A DNA stretch of 64,000 bases from positions 186,001-250,000 of the forward strand of contig AP018536.1 of NCBI GenBank assembly GCA_003584705.1. The letters are read 5' to 3'. This document shows positions 1 to 7,241 of the stretch, piece by piece. Every line of letters starts with the position of its first letter. Positions within the stretch are counted from its first letter, which is position 1. This stretch comes from Lachnospiraceae bacterium GAM79 (lineage in GTDB: Bacteria > Bacillota > Clostridia > Lachnospirales > Lachnospiraceae). The notes under the pieces are model-generated. The model saw only the letters and a program-made list of their open reading frames with translations. It was not told the DNA's origin and did no database searches. A program made the position numbers and the translations under genes.

Positions 1-15
1 TATAACCCTCCGAGT

Positions 16-1125
16 TTAAGTGTTCCTATAATTCAGGCTCTCATTTAGCAAAGCCGCCTGTCCCATCTCTTTTTCGTAATCACCTTTGGCATAGGCGACA
101 TTGCTCAGCGCTCGAAGCATTTTATCCTTTGCCAGCCTTTTCATAACCTCTGCAAGATCAGCGTCCAGAGTACCACGCTTCACATAGCGGTTTATGGTGT
201 TCAGCCGTTTCTCATAAATCTGTTTCACCGGATGATCGTCCGCAAGCTCCCGTTGTTCTCTGCTTTTCAGGTTGCCGATCTGCCGACAGGTGCGGTGCAG
301 CTTGTCCCCCGGTGCATAGCCGCCGCAGTATTTGGTGTGCCTTGCGTTGGTGGTCAGAAACCACTTTTCGCAGATTTTGCATTTCTTCGGTGCATGACCA
401 ACACACAGGCCCTCAAAGAGATCAGACCGGAACATCCCCACAAAGGATACATAGTGCATCCGCTTGACCAGCTTCGCAACTTTTTCGCCGGGACGGATGG
501 TTGCCACATACTGAACAGAGTTATTTGCGACAGACATCCAGGCATTGCCCTCAGCGATGGAGAACTCCGGCGTGAAATAGCTGCCGAACATTCTGGCAAA
601 TCCCTCTGCGGTGCGGTCTGCTTCGTTGCAATCCGATTTTTCTGCAAAATCAAGCATGGCCGTTTGGTATTCCCCAAGGGAGTAGGCCAGATGCCCGCAT
701 ACGGCGGTATAGCGCTGGAGCGTGATTGCTTCGGCATAGTTCTGGATTTCTTCAAATTGCAAAGAATTGGTTGCGGCTTTTGTGGCAAACTCCACATATT
801 TCAGTGCATTGTCCGCAGTAAAGACCCTTTCTATCCGTTCTCTGTGCTTTGATATGTCCATATAAGAGAATGGCGGGGTTTCGCTGAGAATATCCAGCAT
901 CGCCAGAGTAGCTTCCCTTGCCATAGGACAGAGTGCACAAGCATCCTGTCCGGCGTTTAATGTTCCGAGCAGCAGATTGATTTTCTCGCATTGCTCGTTC
1001 GCCTTTGCAATGGTATCCGCAGGGACATTCAGTGCATCACAGGCAAGCGTACCGACAGGAAATGTTTTGCCCTCATATATGACCGTATCCTGCCAAAAAT
1101 CCAAAGTCATCAATTCTTGGTTCAT
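16..1125 (-). CDS. DUF6076-like mobile-element protein
   Basis: This 369-residue protein resembles the uncharacterised DUF6076 family, whose members commonly sit beside CHC2 primases in Firmicute integrative elements. A cysteine cluster in the C-terminal half (CKICEKWF, then KYCGG and RTCRQIG) looks like a zinc knuckle, followed by a basic helical segment rich in Arg and Lys. I chose the ATG at 1125 because GGAGGG lies at 1132-1137 with good spacing; an in-frame start at 1152 has no such site. It is transcribed away from the truncated primase gene, with about 200 bases between them. Function is unknown. The family name is from recall of the motif pattern and should be taken as probable, not certain. 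Confidence 0.6.
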   Translation of the reverse strand: MNQELMTLDFWQDTVIYEGKTFPVGTLACDALNVPADTIAKANEQCEKINLLLGTLNAGQDACALCPMAREATLAMLDILSETPPFSYMDISKHRERIERVFTADNALKYVEFATKAATNSLQFEEIQNYAEAITLQRYTAVCGHLAYSLGEYQTAMLDFAEKSDCNEADRTAEGFARMFGSYFTPEFSIAEGNAWMSVANNSVQYVATIRPGEKVAKLVKRMHYVSFVGMFRSDLFEGLCVGHAPKKCKICEKWFLTTNARHTKYCGGYAPGDKLHRTCRQIGNLKSREQRELADDHPVKQIYEKRLNTINRYVKRGTLDADLAEVMKRLAKDKMLRALSNVAYAKGDYEKEMGQAALLNESLNYRNT

Positions 1126-1260
1126 GCTTGCCCTCCTGTCCTGTTTTTTCATTTTTCTAATTATATCATGTAAATGTGAAGAAATCTACGTCCTCAGATA
1201 AGTTGTCCTGTCATTAGCCTGTTTTTTGAAAAATCCGGCATAACCATAGTAGAAAGCGTC

Positions 1261-1288
1261 AAACACCTGCCAATCACGGCGGGTGTTT
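1261..1288 (+). other. Leader hairpin upstream of the primase
   Basis: AAACACCTGCC (1261-1271) pairs with GGCGGGTGTTT (1278-1288), one G-U pair, with a six-base loop. It lies about 35 bases before the primase start codon. There is no clear U-tract, so it may be a leader structure rather than a terminator. Confidence 0.4.
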
Positions 1289-1323
1289 CGTGTTTTCTGA
1301 ATACTATGAACGGAGGTTTTTCT

Positions 1324-1722
1324 ATGACAATTTATGAAACCATCAAGGCGGCAATCAGCGTAAAGCAAGCCGCCAAACACTACGGGCTGAATGTCAACCG
1401 CAACGGTATGGCTTGCTGTTCGTTCCACAACGACAGGCATCCGAGCTTGAAGCTGAATGAGGACTATTTTTTCTGCTTCAGCTGCGGAGCCAAGGGGGAT
1501 GTAATCGACCTTGTGGCAAGGCTGTTCGATCTGAGCAGTTATGAAGCAGTGCAAAAACTGGCTGCGGACTTTGAGCTTGACCCGAAACCGCCCACTGCCG
1601 CAGCTATGGTCAAGCCGAAGCGTCCTTATATCCGTCAGTTCCGGGAGGATGAAATGTTGTTCAGTATGCTAAGAAAGCAAATGAAACGGGGAAGCTGTAT
1701 GAAGAGGATCTTGCAGAAATAA
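1324..1722 (+). pseudogene. Truncated CHC2 zinc-finger DNA primase
   Basis: The first ~110 residues are the zinc-finger domain of a DnaG-like primase of mobile elements. The CHC2 ligands are visible as Cys32-x2-His35 and Cys51-x2-Cys54, followed by GAKGDVIDLV. The start is ATG 1324, with GGAGG at 1312-1316. After the conserved REDEML stretch (about residue 112) the family sequence stops and the frame runs into the tail of another gene, giving an unrelated 20-residue end. Usual family members continue for well over 150 more residues. The junction lies near 1660 and looks like a deletion joining two element genes. A stable zinc-finger peptide could still be made, but primase function is not expected. 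Confidence 0.8.
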
Positions 1723-1814
1723 AAAAGATGAATAATGAGCAAACAGAGCTTCTAAAAAAGGCACTTGAAGCAGTTATTCATCTATATGAGGAAGATTCAA
1801 AGAAGAGAAAGTGA
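1662..1814 (+). pseudogene. 3' remnant of a MobC-like relaxosome gene
   Basis: In the frame one base off from the primase, the sequence encodes about 50 residues ending at TGA 1812-1814. They begin QYAKKANETGKLYEEDL and end in a charged helix. This matches the C-terminal pattern of MobC mobilisation proteins (N-Q-x-A-x-x-x-N-E-T-G). The residue expected just before it is missing, which puts the deletion point at about 1660. The remnant shows that the element once carried a mobilisation module. No relaxase follows it. Confidence 0.6.
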
Positions 1815-1840
1815 ATTGATAAAAAGCGTTAGCGTGGCTC

Positions 1841-1911
1841 TGCGGTTTATCCGCAGTTCGAGGGGATTGGGGCATTTTCCCCAACAAGCAAAAATGCGCC
1901 GGGTATATACC
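1841..1911. other. Cluster of three hairpins, possible oriT or leader
   Basis: Three inverted repeats sit within 71 bases between the mobC remnant and repA. They are TGCGG/CCGCA (1841-1855), TTGGGG/CCCCAA with a six-base loop (1867-1884), and the perfect palindrome GGTATATACC (1902-1911). A position next to a mobilisation gene fits an origin of transfer, but it could equally be the untranslated leader of repA. No nick site can be named from the sequence alone. Confidence 0.35.
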
Positions 1912-1963
1912 GGGGCACTGCTTGCCAAGTAGCGAAATTAGGAATGACAGAGAGGATAAGACA

Positions 1964-2371
1964 ATGGAAAATGTAACTTTTGATTATAAGTTTTACAGGA
2001 TACCTAAGAGATTTTTTAAGGAAGACATGTTCAGAGATATGACAAATGCAGCAAAAGTATTATATGGAATACTGCTGGATCGCAAGTGCTTGTCAGACTC
2101 CAATGGAGACGCATGGCGTGATGAATATGGAATTACCTATATCATTTTCACAATCGAAGAAATTATGAATCTGATGAACCTGGGGAATAAGAAGGTTAAC
2201 AAAATGGTGAAGGAGCTGGAGGAGCATGGCTTGATTTACCGAAGACATCAGGGCTTGGGAAGACCGAATAAGATTTATGTTTATGATTTGCTCAAAGCAG
2301 ATAATTCAAATTGGCTGCCAAAACAAATTATATTCGGAAAAGGGAGCAGCAATGAGAAAGAAGTATTATGA
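1964..2371 (+). CDS. RepA_N-type replication initiator, short form
   Basis: The 135-residue product is the winged-helix N-terminal domain of RepA_N initiators from plasmids and conjugative elements. It shows YRIPKRFF, AKVLYGILLDR, YIIFTIEEI and the recognition-wing segment GLGRPNKIYVYDL. Start ATG 1964 follows AGAGGA at 1951. Complete proteins of this family in such elements usually carry a further C-terminal domain of 100 or more residues; here the reading frame ends right after the DNA-binding domain, so it is probably truncated. A small gene overlaps its last 20 bases. It may still bind DNA, but replication activity is doubtful. Confidence 0.7.
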   Translation: MENVTFDYKFYRIPKRFFKEDMFRDMTNAAKVLYGILLDRKCLSDSNGDAWRDEYGITYIIFTIEEIMNLMNLGNKKVNKMVKELEEHGLIYRRHQGLGRPNKIYVYDLLKADNSNWLPKQIIFGKGSSNEKEVL

Positions 2372-2579
2372 AGATGCAAAAGAGAATGCAGCTTTTGAGA
2401 GATGTGCAGATGTAATAACATCCCTGATTCTAAAATATGGACCGGCTTTAAAACGAAAATGGAATCTAGACGAGTGGATTAGGAATATTCAGGCAGAGAG
2501 TCTATGGAAAGACATAGCTTGCAAAAGATATCAGCGGTATTTTATTTGCATGATGAATATGAAAAGTCTTCCTGTATGA
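2352..2579 (+). CDS. Small hypothetical element protein
   Basis: A 75-residue frame overlaps the 3' end of the RepA-like gene by 20 bases and begins MRKKYYEDAKENAAFERCAD. GGGAGC at 2342 could serve as ribosome site. The composition is basic and helical (ALKRKWNLDEWIRNIQ). I do not recognise the family. The overlap and codon-like content suggest translation coupled to repA, but it could also be part of a degraded C-terminal region of the initiator in a shifted frame. Confidence 0.4.
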   Translation: MRKKYYEDAKENAAFERCADVITSLILKYGPALKRKWNLDEWIRNIQAESLWKDIACKRYQRYFICMMNMKSLPV

Positions 2580-2589
2580 CAAAATCAAA

Positions 2590-2618
2590 TTGACTAATAC
2601 TAATTAGCAATATATAAT
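2590..2618 (+). promoter_or_regulatory. Sigma-A-type promoter for the small HTH gene
   Basis: TTGACT (2590-2595) and TATAAT (2613-2618) are separated by 17 bases, a near-consensus promoter about 40 bases before the gene at 2659. Between the two boxes lies CTAAT-ACTA-ATTAG, a short inverted repeat that could be an operator. Confidence 0.65.
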
Positions 2619-2658
2619 ATAGACAAAACGAAAATGACATGAACGGAGGAACAATGAA

Positions 2659-2949
2659 GTGGAGAAGGTTATAACACTCGAGGAAGCATTAAAAAGAATT
2701 GAAGAATTAGAAAATGAAAACGCCGAGTTACGCGAAGAACTGGAATATTATAAAAATCGTAAATTAAGTGGAAGGCAGAAGCACAATGCAAAATGGATGG
2801 CAATCTACAATGATTTTGTTGATTGCTATGAGAACGGCATGGCTATGATAGAGATTGCAAAACGAAATAATGTCAGCGAGAGGACGATATACAGGTATAA
2901 GGCGTATTATGACAAGATGAGGAACACAAAGGAGAATGTGATAGAGTAA
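2659..2949 (+). CDS. Small coiled-coil helix-turn-helix protein
   Basis: This 96-residue protein starts with a leucine/glutamate-rich coiled coil (residues 5-35, EALKRIEELENENAEL) and ends with a Hin-resolvase-like helix-turn-helix (MIEIAKRNNVSERTIYRYK, about residues 61-80). The start is GTG 2659, eight bases after CGGAGGA; an ATG at 2654 in another frame runs only six codons. Proteins of this shape are common in Clostridia mobile elements and probably bind DNA as dimers. An inverted repeat inside its promoter would suit autoregulation, but that is inference. Confidence 0.6.
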   Translation: MEKVITLEEALKRIEELENENAELREELEYYKNRKLSGRQKHNAKWMAIYNDFVDCYENGMAMIEIAKRNNVSERTIYRYKAYYDKMRNTKENVIE

Positions 2950-2970
2950 TTGAAGAAATTAATAGTAAAA

Positions 2971-2998
2971 AACATATTGCTGGCGTCAGCAATATGTT
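2971..2998. repeat. Palindrome upstream of dinD
   Basis: A perfect 12-base inverted repeat, AACATATTGCTG and CAGCAATATGTT, flanks the loop GCGT. It ends five bases before the dinD ribosome site. The core TTGCTGGCGTCAGCAA recurs inside dinD at 3205-3234. No U-tract follows, so it is not a normal terminator; it may be an operator. Confidence 0.7.
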
Positions 2999-3018
2999 CA
3001 TAAGAGGAGGAAATTTGA

Positions 3019-3864
3019 ATGGAAAAGAGAATAATTGAATTGTACAGAAGAAAATTTGATGATATCCGACATGAAGCGGATGGCATTGAGTATTGGTATG
3101 CACGAGAATTAATGACATTATTGGACTATATTCAATGGAGAAATTTCGAAAATGTTGTAAAAAAGGGAATGCTTTCTTGTAAAAATAACGGAATTAGTGT
3201 GGAAGACCATTTTGCTGGCGTCAGCAAAATGGTCACATTGGGAAGTGGAGCCAATAGAGAAGTTGAGGATTATATGCTTACCCGTTATGCATGTTATCTT
3301 ATTGCTGAAAATGGAGATCCACGAAAGGAGCAGATAGCTTTTGCACAAAGCTATTTTGCGGTTCAGACTAGAAAACAGGAATTGATTGAAGAAAGAATTT
3401 CTTATATCGAAAGAACAGAGGCAAGAGGAAAATTAAGGGAATCGGAAAAAAGATTGTCTCAAAATATATATGAGCGTGGAGTAGATGATGCTGGATTTGG
3501 TCGGATTCGGTCTAAAGGAGATCAGGCTTTATTTGGTGGATTTACCACGAAACAGATGAAAGACCGTTTGGGAGTACAGGACAAAAGACCACTTGCGGAT
3601 TTCCTGCCAACACTTACCATTGCCGCAAAAAATCTTGCAACTGAAATGACAAATTATAATGTTGAAGAAAAGGATCTGCAAGGAGAATCTGCAATCACTG
3701 TTGAACATGTGGAAAATAATACTTCTGTTAGGGACATGCTTGGACAAAGAGGAATTAAACCGGAAGATTTACCAGCATCGGAAGATATTAAGAAACTGGA
3801 ACGCAGGGTAAAGCGAGAAGAGAAAAAGCTTGCAGAGCAGTCTGGAAAGTTGACAAATGAATAA
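3019..3864 (+). CDS. dinD: DNA damage-inducible protein D homologue
   Basis: This 281-residue protein matches the DinD family along its length. It has an N-terminal BRO-N-like region (EYWYARELMTLLDY, NFENVVKKGM), the DHF...KMV segment at 63-72, the conserved RYACYLIAENGDPRKEQIAFAQ motif region, and a charged C-terminal helix. E. coli DinD is LexA-controlled and inhibits RecA functions; in Firmicutes the gene is common on mobile elements and its role is less clear. The start ATG 3019 follows GAGGAGG at 3003. The segment encoding residues 63-72 is itself a long DNA palindrome that shares its core with one just upstream of the gene. No LexA box is obvious. Confidence 0.85.
   Translation: MEKRIIELYRRKFDDIRHEADGIEYWYARELMTLLDYIQWRNFENVVKKGMLSCKNNGISVEDHFAGVSKMVTLGSGANREVEDYMLTRYACYLIAENGDPRKEQIAFAQSYFAVQTRKQELIEERISYIERTEARGKLRESEKRLSQNIYERGVDDAGFGRIRSKGDQALFGGFTTKQMKDRLGVQDKRPLADFLPTLTIAAKNLATEMTNYNVEEKDLQGESAITVEHVENNTSVRDMLGQRGIKPEDLPASEDIKKLERRVKREEKKLAEQSGKLTNE
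3205..3234. repeat. Palindrome inside dinD
   Basis: GACCATTTTGCTG and CAGCAAAATGGTC form a perfect 13-base inverted repeat with loop GCGT. It lies within the coding sequence for residues DHFAGVSKMV. It shares the 16-base core TTGCTGGCGTCAGCAA with the palindrome at 2971-2998, while the outer arms differ but stay complementary. Confidence 0.75.
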
Positions 3865-3933
3865 TACAGGAGTGTGAGACTATTGAAGAAGAAAACAAAG
3901 CATATAGTTACAATTGAACTGGAGGATAATAAA

Positions 3934-4770
3934 GTGAAAAATATTGTAAAAGACACAATTCACGCGAATGGAATAGATATTGGAATATATACATAGGATT
4001 TTCAAAATGAATTTATATCATTGACGGATATTGCACGCTATAAAAGTGATGAAGCAAAGGATGTAATTAAAAATTGGATGAGAAGCAAAGACACAATAGA
4101 GTTTCTTGGTTTATGGGAAAAATTACATAATAATAACTTTAAAGGGGTCGAATTCGACTCCTTTAGAAATCAGGCGGGATCTAATGCATTTACAATGTCA
4201 CCTACAAAATGGATAGAGACTACTGGGGCAATAGGAATCGTATGTAAATCCGGACGTTATGGTGGCACTTATGCACATTCAGATATTGCATTTGAATTTG
4301 CATCATGGATTTCAGCAGAATTTAAACTTTATATAATCATGGATTATAAAAGGCTGAAAGCAGATGAAAATAGCCGCTTTTCATTAAATTGGAATCTAAA
4401 CAGTGAAATATCAAAATTGAATTATAAAATACATACAGATGCAATCAAAGAAAATTTGATACCACCGGAATTGACACCAGCACAAATCAGTTTTACATAT
4501 GCAAATGAAGCTGATATGCTAAATGTGGTTCTATTTGGCAGAACAGCAAAACAATGGAAAGATGCGAATCCAGATATAAAAGGTAATATGAGAGATGGTG
4601 CAACACTAAATCAATTATTAATTTTGACCAATTTAGAAAGTTATAATGCAGTATTGATTCATCAGGGGAAAAACCAAAAAGAAAGAATGGAATTGCTTCG
4701 ACAATTGGCTTTACAACAGATTCATACATTAGAATCAATTAGTACAGATAAGCTTCTTAAATTACGATAA
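3934..4770 (+). pseudogene. KilA-N domain protein with premature stop
   Basis: From GTG 3934 (GGAGG at 3921-3925) the frame encodes a typical KilA-N protein start, but TAG at 3994-3996 interrupts it at codon 21. The frame then continues to 4770 with well conserved sequence: ISLTDIARYK, KNWMRSKDTIEFLGLWE, FTMSPTKWIETTGAIGI, and FEFASWISAEFKLYI. KilA-N is a DNA-binding domain of large DNA viruses, phages and mobile elements. Reinitiation at TTG 4021 is conceivable but would lack a normal ribosome site. The single nonsense codon in an otherwise intact frame suggests recent inactivation. Confidence 0.75.
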
Positions 4771-4902
4771 AATCAACTTTTTTGATGTAAGTACGGTGGA
4801 ATGTTTGCTTTTCATCACATTAACAAAAGCTTTTTTCATGCGTAAAAATATAAACCTTATGTTTTTACGGAACAGGGAGCATATCTGAAAATATTGCAGA
4901 AC

Positions 4903-5224
4903 CTATAACTCCCAAGGCAGATATTCCATAATGATTGCCAGAACAACCGCCGGAAGCATATTTGCCACGCGGAATTTCTTATCCTAGACAAGGTTCACAC
5001 CCACGCAGAAGATCAGGATAGAGCCGATGAGGGAGAGATCGGTAATGGCGGCATCTGTCATGACCGGTGCAATCAGTCTTGCCAACAGCGTGACCGCACC
5101 CTGGAACAGAGGGTCTTTGGCATTGCCTGTTTTTTTCTTTGGTAAAAAATCTGTTGAATACAGTGCCGGCCAGTCCGGCCACAGTAATGCCTGCGGTATT
5201 GATTATAGTTCCCAGTCCGATCAT
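4903..5224 (-). pseudogene. DUF554 membrane protein remnant
   Basis: The first ~30 codons (from ATG 5224) read MIGLGTIINTAGITVAGLAG, the start of a DUF554 membrane protein. The frame is then lost. The family C-terminus reappears in another frame (IGSILIFCVGVNLV, then KKFRVANMLPAVVLAIIMEY) and ends at the TAG whose complement is 4903-4905. This C-terminal part also carries an in-frame TAG directly after GVNLV. DUF554 proteins usually have about 230 residues, so roughly half is deleted in the middle. It is a dead gene with at least three lesions: internal deletion, frame change and nonsense codon. Confidence 0.75.
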
Positions 5225-5474
5225 CTTATGTGCTATTTGCTATTCGAAAGCTTAAAGCGACTTACCTCTGAGCCTTAGAATAGTCTCCTTCTTATAATTA
5301 TCAAAATAGAAAATTACAGACAAATTTCCAACAGTCAGTATAACTTACTTCCCATAAAAAATAAAAGAATCCCGGACACAGAATTTTCACAGAGTGAACA
5401 CTTTATTAATACAAAATTCCCCTATACTTGAGAAAACAAGTAATTCTGAACGGAATCATAATCGGAGGTTTACC

Positions 5475-7241
5475 GTGAAAAATAAGAAGATCAAACAGCT
5501 GATAAACTCTGAGAGAGCAGAAAAAAAGGGTAAGAATGACCGTAAAGGACGTAAGAAGTGGATGGTTGTTGTCCTGATTCTGGTACTGGCGATAGGAGGC
5601 GGTTCGGTGACAGCAGTTGTGATACTGCGTAAAAACGGGAATGCGACAGCATTTTCCATGCCGGGGAATATGGCAGGACTCACACTGACGGAAGATATGG
5701 TGGCGGCTTCCGGTGTGACCAATGTGGGTATTACAGAGGAGACCTTCGATGTGGAGAATCTGACCACTGATCTGGAGATAGAGGAAGTATACGCTGTCTC
5801 CGGGGAAGAGGTAACTGCCGGGGATAAGATCCTGAAGCTGACGGAAGACAGTGTGGCGGAAGCGAGAAAAGAACTGGAGAGGACGCTTCGGGATGCAGAG
5901 CTTTCGTATCGTACCGGCAAGATCGAATATGAGCAGAATCTCATCACGGCAGAATACACAAAAGACAGCGCGATCCTCACCGGACAGCAGGCGAAAGAGG
6001 TCTATGACGAGACGGTGGCGAGTCTGCAAAGTGCTGTGACGAAAGCAGAGGAGGAACTGCAGGAAGCCGAGGATGACATTGCGGAGTATGAATCCTATGT
6101 GAATGACGGTTCCTATAAGAGCTATTTTAAAGTCGATGAGTATCAGGCAATCTATGATGAAAATCTGAAAGCGCTGACGGATAAGATGGACGAATGGGGT
6201 GTCAGCTGGTCGCAGGTCACCGGCGGTGGCGGCTCGGTACAGATCGGTGGCGGAGCCGGCAGTAATATGCAGAGCAGAGGAACGTCTAACGCAAGCATTT
6301 TAGCTTCCCTCTACAGTGTTCTGGAGCAGAACCTGAAGGATCTGGAAGAGGCACAGGAGAAATATGACGATGCCGTCACCAATGCTTCTTTTAACTTACA
6401 GACATTACAGTTAAAGCTTCCCAGCCTTCAACAGGCAGTCACGGAGGCAAAGGAAAATAAGGAAATCCAGCAGGCACAGGCGAAGCTGACCTACGAGACG
6501 GCACTGTCTACGGCGGATCGTGCAGAGAGCGACTACAATACAACGGTGGAAAAGGCAGAATCCGATCTGGCGGCACTGAAGAGCACTTATGAAGATGCAA
6601 AAGAAAATCTGGAACTGTTTGAAAGCAGTGTGGGCGATGGTTATTTTTATGCTTCCGAGGATGGAACCATCCTGCGGACTGTTGTGCGGGCAGATCAGAA
6701 TCTGACTTCCGATGCGGTGGTATTCGTATACAGCAATCCGAGGGAACTGACCGTGACTGTATCTGTTGACCAGGCAGACATTGCGAAGCTGACCGTGAGT
6801 GACAGTGCGTATGTGCAGTCTTCCGCAAACGGCGGATTCACCGGTGAGATCACAGCCATCGATCCGGTATCTTCTTCCGACAGCCGCACCAGTGTTACTT
6901 ACAGTGTGACCGTGAAAATCATGACAGAGGACGAAGAAAATGAAAATAGTAGCAGCCTGAGTGCGAACGAATCCGTGACGGTTATCTTCGGTATGACGGA
7001 AGAGGAGATCGCGAGGATGCAGGAACAAATGCAGCAGCGCATGCAGGGCGGTCCCGGGGATGTCTCCGGGGGTGATGCAATGTCGGAGGGCGGAACGGTG
7101 CCGGAAGGAAATTCCGGTGACAGAGAGCGCCCACAGGGTAGACCCGGTGATGAGAGTTCAGAAAGCGACAACACGACGGACGGTAATGTAGGTGATGATG
7201 TCAGGGGAGAGGAACAGCAGGGAGGACAGACACAGTCATGA
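5475..7241 (+). CDS. HlyD/MacA-type efflux adaptor, first of three
   Basis: This 588-residue membrane-anchored adaptor has a Lys/Arg-rich cytoplasmic start, one membrane segment (about residues 28-50), and a lipoyl half ending EEVTAGDKILKLTEDSV. A long alpha-helical hairpin with a Gly-rich tip (GGGGSVQIGGGAG) follows, then the second lipoyl half (GYFYASEDGTILRTVV) and a beta-barrel domain. The last ~100 residues are Gly/Glu/Pro-rich and contain MQEQMQQRMQGGPGD. GTG 5475 is preferred because GGAGG lies at 5464-5468; the longer in-frame start lacks one. Its stop overlaps the next start in ATGA (7238-7241), so the adaptors are translationally coupled. Such adaptors link a MacB permease to extracellular partners; in a Gram-positive the partner is unknown. 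Confidence 0.85.
   Translation: MKNKKIKQLINSERAEKKGKNDRKGRKKWMVVVLILVLAIGGGSVTAVVILRKNGNATAFSMPGNMAGLTLTEDMVAASGVTNVGITEETFDVENLTTDLEIEEVYAVSGEEVTAGDKILKLTEDSVAEARKELERTLRDAELSYRTGKIEYEQNLITAEYTKDSAILTGQQAKEVYDETVASLQSAVTKAEEELQEAEDDIAEYESYVNDGSYKSYFKVDEYQAIYDENLKALTDKMDEWGVSWSQVTGGGGSVQIGGGAGSNMQSRGTSNASILASLYSVLEQNLKDLEEAQEKYDDAVTNASFNLQTLQLKLPSLQQAVTEAKENKEIQQAQAKLTYETALSTADRAESDYNTTVEKAESDLAALKSTYEDAKENLELFESSVGDGYFYASEDGTILRTVVRADQNLTSDAVVFVYSNPRELTVTVSVDQADIAKLTVSDSAYVQSSANGGFTGEITAIDPVSSSDSRTSVTYSVTVKIMTEDEENENSSSLSANESVTVIFGMTEEEIARMQEQMQQRMQGGPGDVSGGDAMSEGGTVPEGNSGDRERPQGRPGDESSESDNTTDGNVGDDVRGEEQQGGQTQS

Noticed and set aside
1..5300. Intact prophage or active conjugative element
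   Set aside because: No integrase, relaxase, coupling protein or structural genes are in the window and several element genes are broken.
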